This document shows, piece by piece, positions 21,893-32,600 of a stretch of DNA of 64,000 bases. The notes under the pieces were generated by a model. It was not told the origin of the DNA. It worked only from the letters and a program-made list of their open reading frames with translations, and did no database searches. Location of the stretch: NCBI GenBank assembly GCA_029532625.1, contig JARFXM010000004.1, positions 186,001 to 250,000 of the forward strand. The letters are read 5' to 3'. This stretch comes from Lomentospora prolificans (Eukaryota; Ascomycota; Sordariomycetes; Microascales; Microascaceae). The translations under genes and the position numbers were made by a program. Positions within the stretch are counted from its first letter, which is position 1, and each line of letters opens with the position of its first letter.

Positions 21893-23851
21893 TTACTTGA
21901 GGCGACAGAGTCCTTCATCGTCCCAATTCTCACTTCCAACGCCCTTGCGGACCACAAATACCCCATGAGGATCCCACTTGCGCTTGATATTGTAGAGGCG
22001 CGAGTAGTTATCGCCCCAAAACGATCTCTGGAAGTCGGGCTCCGCAGAATCCGCCTCGTTCAGGTACGAGCCCATTTCCTCTCCAGGCAGAACCAAACCC
22101 TTCAGAATCGGTACTTGAACATTAGTGAGCTCCTCGTGGATTGCTCGCTGCTCGGAGAACGGACTGGCTGTCGCCCATCCTCTCACAATCATGATGTGGC
22201 TCAGAGCCTGCCTCCATGCGGGATGGAGCGCTGTGTCTAGATTGCTGTTCGCCGCTACTGCACCGCCTGATACCATATTTCCGGAGACCGCCTCGTCTTG
22301 GGCAAGTTGAATTTTGGATAAGGCTTGGGCAACCGCTGCTGGGCCATCAGGACTAGCGATGAAGTTTCGGGATACGAGACGGGAGCCAACAACGGTGGCT
22401 GCACCCCCAAAATCGGACCCCGTGAGAAGTGTGGTATAGAATTTGGTAATACTGGGAAACGTCGTGATATTGAAACGGAGGTTGGACGGCGAGCTCGTGG
22501 TCGCATTGCTCGAGGTGTTGCGGAAATCATCCTCAAGTGCTGACAGCGCGGCGCGAAGCCCGTCCGTCTCAGGCCCCACTACGAATCCCTTCAAGACAAC
22601 AAGGGCTCTGGGTTGCTCAGGTGTACCGTCAGCCGGACTTGGGATGACCGTGTGAGGATACATGACGGAAGATAGCGACGTGCCCACATCGTTGAGTGCT
22701 GGCAGGTGCGTATAGAGGTTCTCAACCAGCTTCCAATAACCAGCATCAGCCACTGGCCGGGCGATATCCATGGAGAAATAAGTCAGGGGAGGGTTTTCGT
22801 GCGCCTGGAAGGTGACAGTCGTGACGATTCCGAACGTTCCGCCACCGCCCCCTCGAAGCGCCCAGAACAAGTCAGAGTTTTCGTACTCGTTGGCGTATAC
22901 GTGGTTGCCCTGTTGGAATTATTAGTAGGGAAATTGATGGATAGTTCATGGAGGACTGGTCTGCTGGCTTACATCTGCTGTCACGACGGAAAATTGGATT
23001 ACGTTGTCTGAGGCCATGCCTTTCCAAGGGCTAATGACCGAGTGGCCGCCGCCCTGAATGTAACCACCAGCCGCGCCCACGGTACTCGAGAAGCCTGCGA
23101 CGACGCTCACGTTCTTTTCATGGCAAAACTTGTAAAGATCAACGAGTTGCACTCCGGCGCCGATGGTGATGGCCTTTCCGGATGGCGATGCATCCTTTGG
23201 GGCTCCATGCGCGACAAAGGTGTCGCTAAACTCGATGTCTTTCATTTTCCGGGTATGGATTTGGAGGGAATTAGCGGCCATCGAACGGCCACTGAAGTCG
23301 TGACCTGTGTTCTTGACGACCAAGCGAACGTTATGCTTCGTTGCGAACTTAAGAGCGGCCGCAATTTCGCCAACGGATTCCACTGCCACCGAGTACAGAG
23401 AAACACGACCCTGTTGGCATTTGAGAGATGCATCTCCATCGACGTAGCAGGTTTCGTTGTGGCTTTCCCACGCTTCCCAGTTGGCCCATTGGCTGGCGCC
23501 TGTAATCGGATGCATGTTGGATTAGTTCTGATAATACGAAGAAGAGAATGACCAAGGTATCAATCACGTACCCGGATTTGCAGCTCTATAACTGGAATCG
23601 TGCATTAGACCAGAGAGGAGATTAGTGCATTGTGCTCCATTGTACGTAGGTTCGTGACAAGCGGCGCCGATAGGAGAGACCTGGCTGAGGTGGCCATGGA
23701 CGGACTCGTTGAGAGCCTGCCACTTGTCCATCGACGGCCAGCACGGCTGCGAGGGTAGACAACGGCACTTCGAATGACAGTTCCCCTCAGGCAAGGCCTG
23801 GGAGAGAGAAGTCAGAATCGCGGTAAATCCGAAAAGCCAAAAACGAGCCAT
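21893..23851 (-). CDS. Secreted FAD-linked oxidase, berberine-bridge-enzyme family, 3 exons
   Basis: Exons 23572-23851, 22973-23499 and 21893-22909 give 607 aa. The ATG at 23851 opens a signal peptide of about 19 residues ending in SQA, followed by a Cys-rich leader, so the enzyme is probably secreted. The FAD_binding_4 fold is shown by KNTGHDFSGRS, where His160 is the expected 8-alpha-histidyl attachment site, and by GAAGGYIQGGGHS. The BBE C-terminal segment reads NYSRLYNIKRKWDP...VGSENW. The second covalent site, a Cys in the 'GxCpTVG' motif, is absent: the sequence is GFSSTVG. Mono-covalent flavin is therefore inferred. Members oxidise alcohols, sugars or secondary metabolites with O2. It converges on the SDR. 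Confidence 0.88.
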
Positions 23852-24672
23852 TAGAAATGTATGCAAACCAGAAATAGATGGGTTTCAATGCTATAAGGTT
23901 TTTATTGTACGGGCGCTGGGGATTCTCGAGTTTATATCTATCGTGAAACTACTATTAACATGCGGCCGTGTTGCCGTTCTCGCACAATCGTATCTCGCGG
24001 CGAACTACCAAACCCCTTAAGTGGCAGTGCTCCCTACGTAAATCGTATAGGCTCGCGATTTGATTCCGTATTTTGGTTACGCGGCAGGCGTCATACGGAA
24101 TAAGAGCCAACCTGAACAGCTCGCATAGCTCCATAGAATACCAATTCGAGAAATTGATCGGCAAGACTTCTTGGCGTGGACGTGGTAATTCTGGACCGGA
24201 CGGCGACCTTCACCGCGCAAAGCTTTTTCATCCGTGCTTACGGCTTTTATTTCCATCCGCAAACGAACACTGGCTCACACCACAAGAATTCCACCACAAT
24301 AATAGGTCCAAAGCCTTTTCGGATATGGCGATCGACATCAATTGGTAGGAAGAGTAATAATGGACGATTATCCCGCCTGCCTGTCTTAAACCATGCACTA
24401 TTTGGTCAGCTTCCCGGAACCTGAGAGTAATGTCGAAGAGGGTGAAAGGGGATGATTCCAGTCGCTTGCGCTCGGGGCGACTATAAGGAACTTGATGCTA
24501 GCCTTTGGCAGTCACGCTGTATCTAGGCGTGATCACGACTTGCGCTTATCGTCTCCACATGCAAGCAGTATCATGTCATCTGTGCTTTATGACTGCTTCA
24601 GAGTCCCGCTGTCGTCTATTTCTGGAGGCAGAAACACGTAGATAATGAATAACCTGTTCAAAATAACCCCAA
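23852..24672. promoter_or_regulatory. Upstream region of the FAD oxidase gene
   Basis: No gene is seen. A TTTATAT element near 23931 lies about 80 bp upstream of the start codon on the transcribed strand. Short frames at 23955-24424 have no features. Confidence 0.35.
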
Positions 24673-25560
24673 CTAAACGCGTGCGAATGAAGATGTGAGG
24701 GTTAATAGCAAAAATAGCGATAACACTTCTTCCTCAGTCAGATGCCCAGCTTCCTGTTGAGATGAGTACAAATCAACTAAGCATTCATGCTCCTCTGCCT
24801 CGGTGGCGCCATAGTAATGAACTACTACCTTTTCGCTAAAGCATTCGTTGATGTCTCCGAGCGATCGGTTGTTAGTTTCGGGGAACAGGAAATACACCGC
24901 AAACCAGTACAGTGTGGTGGGGATAAGCACAAGGAAGAACTTCCAGTCGATATTCTCGAGGGCGACCAGTCCAGCAACGAGAACAATGATGGACGAAGCT
25001 TCTATACTGGTAAAACCCATGCACTGCCTTGATTTCGTAGATAATTTGGGAACATCTCGACCAGGTAGACAAACTGGGTTGCTTCCATGTGGCAACACTA
25101 GAAGATGATGAAGGTGAATAAGAAGAAGACTGCCGCGTTTAGGCTCGCCCCGTCATCTGTTCCCACATACTTTGCTTGCAGAGCACAATCTACGACCCTG
25201 GAAACGAGGATACCGGCAATTCTGGCGAGCAAGAGATTGCGCCGACCCCACCTGTCGATGAATAAGGCTGTAAAAGCGTTCCCCAAGAGCCCGATTATCA
25301 CCCAGACAGCGATTATCACCCAGAGAGTGAGTAGTAGGAGCGGAACATATCCAATGGGCCAAGGCTATTAGTGAACAGTGCAATGCCGTAGTTGGCCAAG
25401 ACTCATGTCCCGGTGGATTGGTTTCCCCAAGCAAGGATAGCTGAAATCATGGCCCGATGTCGGTTCGGGGCAGTTCGGAACAGCTCATACCATACCATGC
25501 CTTTCTGGATGCCTTGGTCCTCTTCAAACTGCCTCCGCAACTTAACCTTTCATCAGCGAT
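24673..25560 (-). pseudogene. MFS sugar transporter relic (C-terminal half)
   Basis: Minus-strand fragments follow the order of a lactose-permease-like sugar transporter. RRQFEEDQGIQKGMVWYELF and NRHRAMISAILAWGNQS come first, then a frame change, then GNAFTALFIDRWGRRNLLL, then NAAVFFLFTFIIF, a stop, MEATQFVYLVEMFPN in another frame, and finally WKFFLVLIPTTLYWFAVYFLFPETNNRSLGDINECF. GRR and PETNNRSL are sugar-porter signatures. A short tandem duplication (GCGATTATCACCCAGA-type, 25296-25327) produces WVIIAVWVII. The N-terminal six helices are missing. Several frame changes and stops show it is not functional. Confidence 0.75.
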
Positions 25561-25824
25561 TATGGCAAAGACGCCGCCCACTGTAGCGCTAGAGGCGAGG
25601 TCTTCCTAAACTCATCAATCGTCAATACCATTAACTATTATGGAGGAAGAGTCCCGCATTATTGGAATTGTATTATAGGCCAGTAACCCATTAAAAAGCA
25701 AGCCCTGGTTTCAGCGCGAGACGACGGAATATTGGATGATAGAGTTTTCATAATTTAGGGCTGGCTGTTTCCAACAGTCGTAGGCGATTCTTAACCGACT
25801 ATTGTACGGACCCCTGACGCTCTC

Positions 25825-26509
25825 TCAAAGTGTCTCCGGGGGCTTCGTAATGTAGGTAAGTTTATCGCTGTACCCGGTTAGGCCTGCGACCGATTCGTGA
25901 TTCGCAATGGTATTAAGCTTACCCGTTCAATTTCTTGAAAATCATTCCCAAGCCCTCGTGCGAGTAGTCCTTCTCATTCCACATGTCCTTGTGGTACACC
26001 ACCTTTTCGTTTGGCTCCGCCCCGTCCAAACGGAGGCTCACCAGGCTATTTACAGTTTTTGGAACGTGAACGCCAGCAAAGGTGTATTTTTGGCTTTGTT
26101 TCCACACGAGGTCGTGCTCCGTCGAAGTCACGACCTGCGTTGCCAGCGTCTCGGATTTCGAGAACAACTTGGGAATACCGTACCACTGGCCAGCGATTTT
26201 GTATCTAATTATCAAAATCCTTAGGATCTGCCTATATGATAGTTTTAGTTATTGTCCCTACCTAGTATCACAGTAGCTGAACGGATCGTCGTAAACGGCT
26301 TGCTCAGCGTAGACCATCATGTCCTCCTCGGAAGGTCTCCCACAATAAAGGTTGATAATGTGCTGCATGATACTTTGTCGAGCCGGGGAGAGCGGTGCTG
26401 ACTTATCTGGTACGGGAGTATAGTCAACCGCACCGTCACCGTCCATCGGCAGCTCCGGGTGAGGTTCTACCCCCCGCTGGTCTGGGTGAGGGAGAGTATT
26501 GGAAGGCAT
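25825..26509 (-). CDS. Small conserved fungal protein, NTF2/SnoaL-like candidate, 3 exons
   Basis: Exons 26262-26509, 25923-26204 and 25825-25867 give 190 aa. The third exon is very short (43 bp) and supplies GDKLTYITKPPETL; without it the protein stops right after an excellent donor (GTAAGC). The core RQSIMQHIINLYCGRPSEED, with YDDPFSYCD and IAGQWYGIPKLF, followed by beta-type strands and YHKDMWNEKDY, fits the cone-shaped NTF2/SnoaL-like fold used by small isomerases, cyclases and polyketide-related enzymes. I infer the fold from pattern only. No signal peptide is visible. It lies between two oxidoreductases and the ABCC transporter. Confidence 0.75.
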
Positions 26510-27282
26510 GGATGCTGGTGATGTGTGATGGTCGGAGGAAAATTATGAAAATGCCTGTAGTGCACCAGATCCCCTTGAGTAATACTATCAGAGGATTTGG
26601 TCGGTGGAAGCCAGCGGTGGTGACATCAAATGGTCGTAATTCTCCGTTAATATGTCATGGCTTGATAGCTAATAAAGCTTATTTCGACGCCAGCGATCTA
26701 AGCCCATGTAGCCACTCACCCACTCTCCCTTCCCTTGGACATGGAAGGCTCACTACCATCCACGCGTTTCAAAGGGGGCGGGCACAGATTTGACGATACG
26801 AGAATTACTCAGCCAAGATGTCGAACTACATTAGTATTCTAGACTATCTCTTAAAAAAGTCCCGAACCAGTACTATGACAGGTACGGGAGGACTTGTCTG
26901 AAGTGACATGCATCTGCAAGTTTGAGCGAGGGCGGGTGAGCGAGTACAGACGAGGATGGACGAGTACTCCTGCGAATTGTTACGTCGGCCTTGGTTACCT
27001 GGATCCCCGGATATTATTCATGACTCTCTGAATTCATAGTTCAGAACAACAGGAGTTTTGCGGTATTGATTACTGTCTCCATCCGGAAAAGGATTCCACA
27101 ACCTTCCCGACTGGCTCTTCTCAAGTGTGCCAACAATTATTATTAAACCCAAAATCGCCCATTCCCCGCCAGTTCTGTGGCGTCTATTTCTTTTCCATAA
27201 TATGGCACAAACAGACCGCAATCTGTTACCGCATATCTTGGCAACTACCAGTATTCGCATTCTGGGTAGTTTCGAGCCGATC
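26510..27282. other. Intergenic region, no gene seen
   Basis: A plus-strand frame at 26395-26793 overlaps the preceding gene on the other strand and shows no domain. The rest carries the 3' end of the DUF6594 gene. Nothing else is supported. Confidence 0.35.
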
Positions 27283-28070
27283 CTACTTGGCCGTCGACTC
27301 GGTGGCGCTCCCAACAAAAACGACCAACACGGCGGCGTACGCAGCGGTAGCAACCAGTAACTCAATCGGCAGCTTGCTCGGAGAAAAGTAGGCAGAGGCG
27401 ACCGCGAAGAGCATGGTGCAGACCACGACAGTGACCAGGCTCACAACGGGGGTCGGCACCAGGACCATGATGACCATGGGCACGTTGAGTATGACGGCGC
27501 CGAGTATGGCCAAGGAGTACCGCTCCCTTTTCATCCGCCAAAGGGGCCAGTAGTCCCAGGGACCGCCGGGCAGAGCGGGCATCAACTGGTCCTCGTGAAC
27601 CAGCACTGCTTCCTCAGGCTGGACGCCGCATTCTTTGAAGTAGTTGAGCAAGTCTCGCTCCATGGGCCTTTCCGACTTGAGATGGAAGAGACAATCCTGC
27701 CAGTCGGGATAAGCGGAGGCTCGCATGTACTCGCGATCTCTTACCGCCGTGCCTAGGGCCATGGTTAACCTCAAAGTAGGATCAGAACGGCTAATGGACC
27801 AGCACCAGGGAACAACTAACAATAGTCCCGAATCAGCGATGTTAGGGTCTTGGAATTCTCGTCGTCCATCTCGCCCCTTTTCAGAATTACGGCAGTCTCG
27901 TCAATCAAGCGTTTGCGCATATAGTGCAGGTTCATCCTGTGCAGAGCCGTAATGTTGAATCGCTCCCCGCGTTCATGGGCGTAGTAGATGTGCCTTCGGG
28001 CTGCGTCGACAGCGGCCTTTGAGATGGGGTCGGCGGTTGCGACATTTTTCTCTGCTTCTCCGATCGTCAT
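27283..28070 (-). CDS. DUF6594-family membrane protein, 2 exons
   Basis: Exons 27821-28070 and 27283-27752 give 239 aa. The intron has a weak GTTAGT donor and a CCTAG acceptor, and restores the frame to RDYCTAVRDREYM. An N-terminal helical region (ALHRMNLHYMRKRLIDETAVIL) is followed by a loop and then three closely spaced hydrophobic segments ending in IELLVATAAYAAVLVVFVGS. The closing 'eLfaATAAYaAVLVVFvG' block is the hallmark of the DUF6594 family, a large fungal group of unknown function. The protein is probably in an internal or plasma membrane with its N-terminal helices cytosolic. Confidence 0.8.
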
Positions 28071-29651
28071 TCCAAAAGAGATGGGCGTTACCTGTCGTGA
28101 TTCCGGAAACTGCTAAATCTTGGTGCTTCGTCTGTCTTTTCTTTCTCTTTTTTTTTTTTTTCTTTTTTGTCTCTGCTTTGCGATGACGTCCAATGGAGGA
28201 AAATGAGTGCAGGGCCTGGTGATGGAAGTTGCTTTTTTGTGCTTGCAAGGACGGAGGGAGCCGGGGCTGATGGCCGTTGGAGGCGCACGTTGGCAAAATG
28301 AGGCGATGACATGCATAGCCAGCCAGCCAGGCCAGGCAACTGTCGGTTCCAGGGGCCGGCGCAAATGCAGAGCCTGAGCAAGTGCTTGCGACGAAGAACA
28401 GCCGCAGATCCCAAAAGGATCACCTCGGCAGAATTTTTTTTCCATCGCGATCCTCAAGGGAGCTAGACGCAAAATTCCGACTTTAAGCCCTCTCGCTCTC
28501 AACTTGATGAATTGATGGTTTTGAATGCGAAGCCTGGGCCTGGTGCATGTTTCTATGAAAAAGAGACGTTTGATCACGGAGGCCCCCAATGAGATGGGAA
28601 CTCTGTGCAAGTGGAGGGGATATCTCCGAATGCCCTTCCCACTCTTGCCAGCTTAAGCTCCCCTGGTCGAGGATGCCAGCCCTGGGAGGAATATGTTGTG
28701 TTTTGCGAAGCCGCGCGTGCCACCCATCTCGGTAGCGCGGCAATATGTGTTTGGCTCCATCGTCAAATTGACTCCAGATGGAGACATGAAACTAGACCCT
28801 GAAAATCGGTTTTTTTTTCTATTTTCTATTTTATATTTTACTTTATATATATATATATATATATTTTTTTTTTCATTTTTTCATTTCTGTATTTCCCCCT
28901 CCTTTTGAGAGATTTCGTGATAAATGATGTGTCCTCGTCGACTAACATATTCCCAGTCAATCTTGTCTAAATGGTCGATGCAAATTCGTAATGGCCTGAA
29001 GTCGTAATAAACTTACGCCTCCTCTATCCAGAGAAGGATGATGCACTCTCGGCAAAGGCAGCCAGGCAGTTGAATGCCACCTTGAAAAGAAAGGCGAGTT
29101 ACGTCTTCGGCTGCATATGCTAACGCGAAAAGCATAATTAGACGCGTGTTGGTGTGTTGCAATGGGAGGTGATAACATGCTCGACTCGAGTCCAAATGGC
29201 AAAGCTTCTCATGTCTCTTGAATTTCCGCCGCCGTGTTCGGCAAAAGCAAAACTGATGGTATGAATAGTAATAGCCACTATCTTTCAACAAAAGGTCCAT
29301 CCGTGCTCGACGAGCGAATGACGGCACGATTGGGCCCAGTAAAATTTGCGCTCGGAATCCTCAACTGCACAAAAGTCCTGTCCTAGGTTTAGGCACCCGG
29401 ATTTGATCATTGTTGATTGGCGCACCAGTCGTGGAGGGTAGTATCGGATCTGTCGCCAACAGGGCCAATGGCGACGATGGTTTCTGCATCATCGTCATTC
29501 GTATTATTCCATGCTGTGGGTTCGGTGTGTTTATATCTATTCGGGAACCTGTCGTCCAAATCCACTGGGAGGAGCAATTGCGACTCGTCGATCCCAACCC
29601 TAGTACTGTTAATCCGCTCTTCCTTGATCGTTGTAGGGCTGGGCGACCACG
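28071..29651. promoter_or_regulatory. Divergent intergenic region between DUF6594 and ABCC genes
   Basis: No gene is supported. It contains CT-rich and T-rich tracts near 28135-28170, an (AT)n microsatellite at 28844-28865 flanked by T runs, and short frames without features. It presumably contains both promoters. Confidence 0.4.
28844..28865. repeat. (AT)n microsatellite
   Basis: Ten or eleven AT units are followed by a run of T. It is of no coding significance and length variation is expected. Confidence 0.85.
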
Positions 29652-32600
29652 ATGGAGGCTTGTCCGAATAGTAATAGCGACCGCCTCTTTGGGCCCCGTG
29701 TCAACCCCGCCTGCCGGTCATTTGACTTTACAATTTTATTCCAAGACATTTTTTTCACTTGTGTACCTGCTTCTGTTTTCCTTGTCGCATTTCCAGCATG
29801 TTGTTTCCAACTATGGAACCAACGTCACGTAGTCAAGTCATCAAAGGGCCTGGCCTTCAAAATGGTAATTACCTCGATAATATCGTTTCGTATAATATCA
29901 ATCCGTGAAGCGCTTGAAAACAGACGACTGATGGTGTCCAGGTCGCTCTAACTGGGTTGCTTGCAAGCCAGGCCGCCTTCCTTGCGCTTAGAACCAGAAA
30001 GCGAGATCTTGCAACCCAGGCTTCGCTGGCCGCGGACATCCTCCAGCTCGTGTCGACAATCGCGGCAGTCGTCATGTCCTTTCTGCACCACCACCGATCC
30101 ATTCGGCCGTCTACCATCCTCTCGCTCTATTTGCCTACTATGTCTCTGTTCGGAATTGCAAAAACAAGGACCTTGTGGATGATTCCGGGTGCTCGCGATG
30201 CCGCCATCACATCCGTGTTTGTCCTTGCATTCACTATCACGTCATTTGCCATCGAGTCGAGCGGCAAGGAGCGCATCTTGGCATCAAAGGTCGGGAATCC
30301 CCGTACCCCGGAGGCCTATAGCGGATTTTGGAATCTGGTCAGCTTTGTCTGGCTGAAGCGGACCTTCTTGGACGGCTATTCGAAAATCATCTCCGTTCAA
30401 GATCTCCCGGAGCTAGATCCACGCCTCACGAGTGAGGTGATCCACAATAAACTGACTGAAACGTGGGCGAAATGTAAGATCTATCAGCATGATAACAAAA
30501 CCTCAAAGGTTTACAATTGCTGACTCTGGAATTTGCTGCAAAGCGGACAAGTTCAAGAAGAATATGCTCCTCTTCGCCTGCTTCAAAGCTTACAAGCGTT
30601 CCCTTCTCTCCGGCATTATTCCAAGGCTGTTTCTATCGGGGTTCATGTTCGCCAACCCTTTCCTTGTCACTGCAACTATCAACTGGGTGGATGATGAAGC
30701 TGCCTCAACAGCGTCTGGTAAAGGTTTAATCGGAGCATTTGCGCTCGTCTACCTTGGCTCTGCGGTGAGTCCATTGTGGGATAATAATGGATATGAAACC
30801 CCACCCCACTGATATTGAAGCGTTTATCTAGGCTTCAACAGCGGTGTACTGGTACCGCACCTACCGATTCATTACACGGCTTCGCGGAGGTCTGATTTCG
30901 CTCACCTTTCACCAGACTGTTCATTCTCGCAGCGTTGACCTCGGCAAAATCACCGCCATTGCTCTTATGGGAACCGACGTCGAGCGAATCCTGACTGGAT
31001 TCCGCTTTATCCATGAACTGTGGGCCGCGCCGCTGGAAATTATGCTAGCTGTCTACCTGCTCGAACGACAGGTTTTTATTGCATGCGTCGTACCTGCAGT
31101 TATGCTAGGAGGTATGAAAGAGATCGATGGCAAGAGCCGAAAAAAGCATTCCGTCAGGCTGGCTAATAACCACGGTTTAGCTTTCATCGCATGCACGCTC
31201 TACTCGTCCAGGTTCTCGAAAACGTTTCAGCGCCAGTGGGTTGAAAAGGTAGAGGCTCGCCTAAAGTTAACGTCGTACATGTTGGGCGACATGAAGGCGG
31301 TCAAAATGCTAGGCTTGACGAAACGCATGGATTTCATGATTCAGAAGCTGAGGGAAGTAGAGCTTGTCACATCCGCCGCGTATCGAAAATTGGTGGTTTT
31401 ACAGGTCTTCCTATGTGCGTTGCCCTGCTCATCCGTGCTTTCCATCAAGTATTATCACAAAGTCTAGGTTTTTTATTGACCCAATCGTAGCGTGCTCACC
31501 ACAAGCTCTTGTGCCGATCGGAACGTTTGGCGTCTATGTAGCGATCGCTCTATCCCGAAACGACAATTCGGTCCTCGCAGCGCAAGCTTTCACGTCCTTG
31601 TCCTTGATTGCGCTACTTTCGACGCCAGCTCTCACATTCATCCAGGCCGTGCCACAGGTCATGCAATCCATCGGCTGTTTCGACCGGCTCCAGGAATATT
31701 GTAACCGACCGACATATGACGAGGCTGTTGGCAAGGCGAACGCGAACCTTGCTGAATCAGATGCTAATAGCTCCAGATCATCCGAAAAGCTTGGCAAGGA
31801 TCTTGCAAAGGACGAGCGGCCAACCTTGGTTTCCTTCCACAACCAAACTCTTGGTTGGGACCGGACTGCTGCTCCGGTACTGAAAAGGTTGACTGTGAGT
31901 ATAAATGCCAATGAAATCACCATGATAATTGGGCCTATCGGAAGTGGAAAGTCCACTTTTCTAGACAGCATTCTCGGTGAGACAGTGGTCTTCGAGGGCA
32001 CGGCGTCGCGGTATTTCTCCGCCGCAGGTTATTGCCCCCAAACTCCGTGGCTCAGGAACCAAACTATCCGGCAAAATATCATTGGCGAATTCGAAACGGA
32101 CGAAAGCTGGTATAAGACCGTCATTCACGCCTGTGGTTTGGAAAAGGACCTAGACCAGCTGCCCCAAAGGGACTATACCGTCATTGGAGCCAAGGGTCTC
32201 TCCCTGAGTGGCGGCCAGAAGCAACGAATCGTACGTGCCGATTCCGGCGAATATCGTCATGAGTAATGCTAGTTTCTATGAGGACTAACAAACTTTCCGT
32301 TTCAGGCGCTCGCCCGCGTGGTATATTCGAGACATCGAGTGGCTATCCTTGACGACGTGTTGAGTGGCATGGATGCAACCACTGTTGAACATATCTCGAT
32401 GACATTGTTTGGACGAGAGGGTTTATTCAGAAAGACATCGACGAGCGTTGTATTTGCGACACATAGCAGTAAGTTGACGGAGGGCTCGCATGACTGTTCA
32501 GAGAGTTTTAACTCAATTAGGTTACCTCCTTCCATATGCGGATTCCATCATTGCACTCCGAGATGGGGAAGTCGCCGAGATGGGAACCCTCGCCGAGCTG

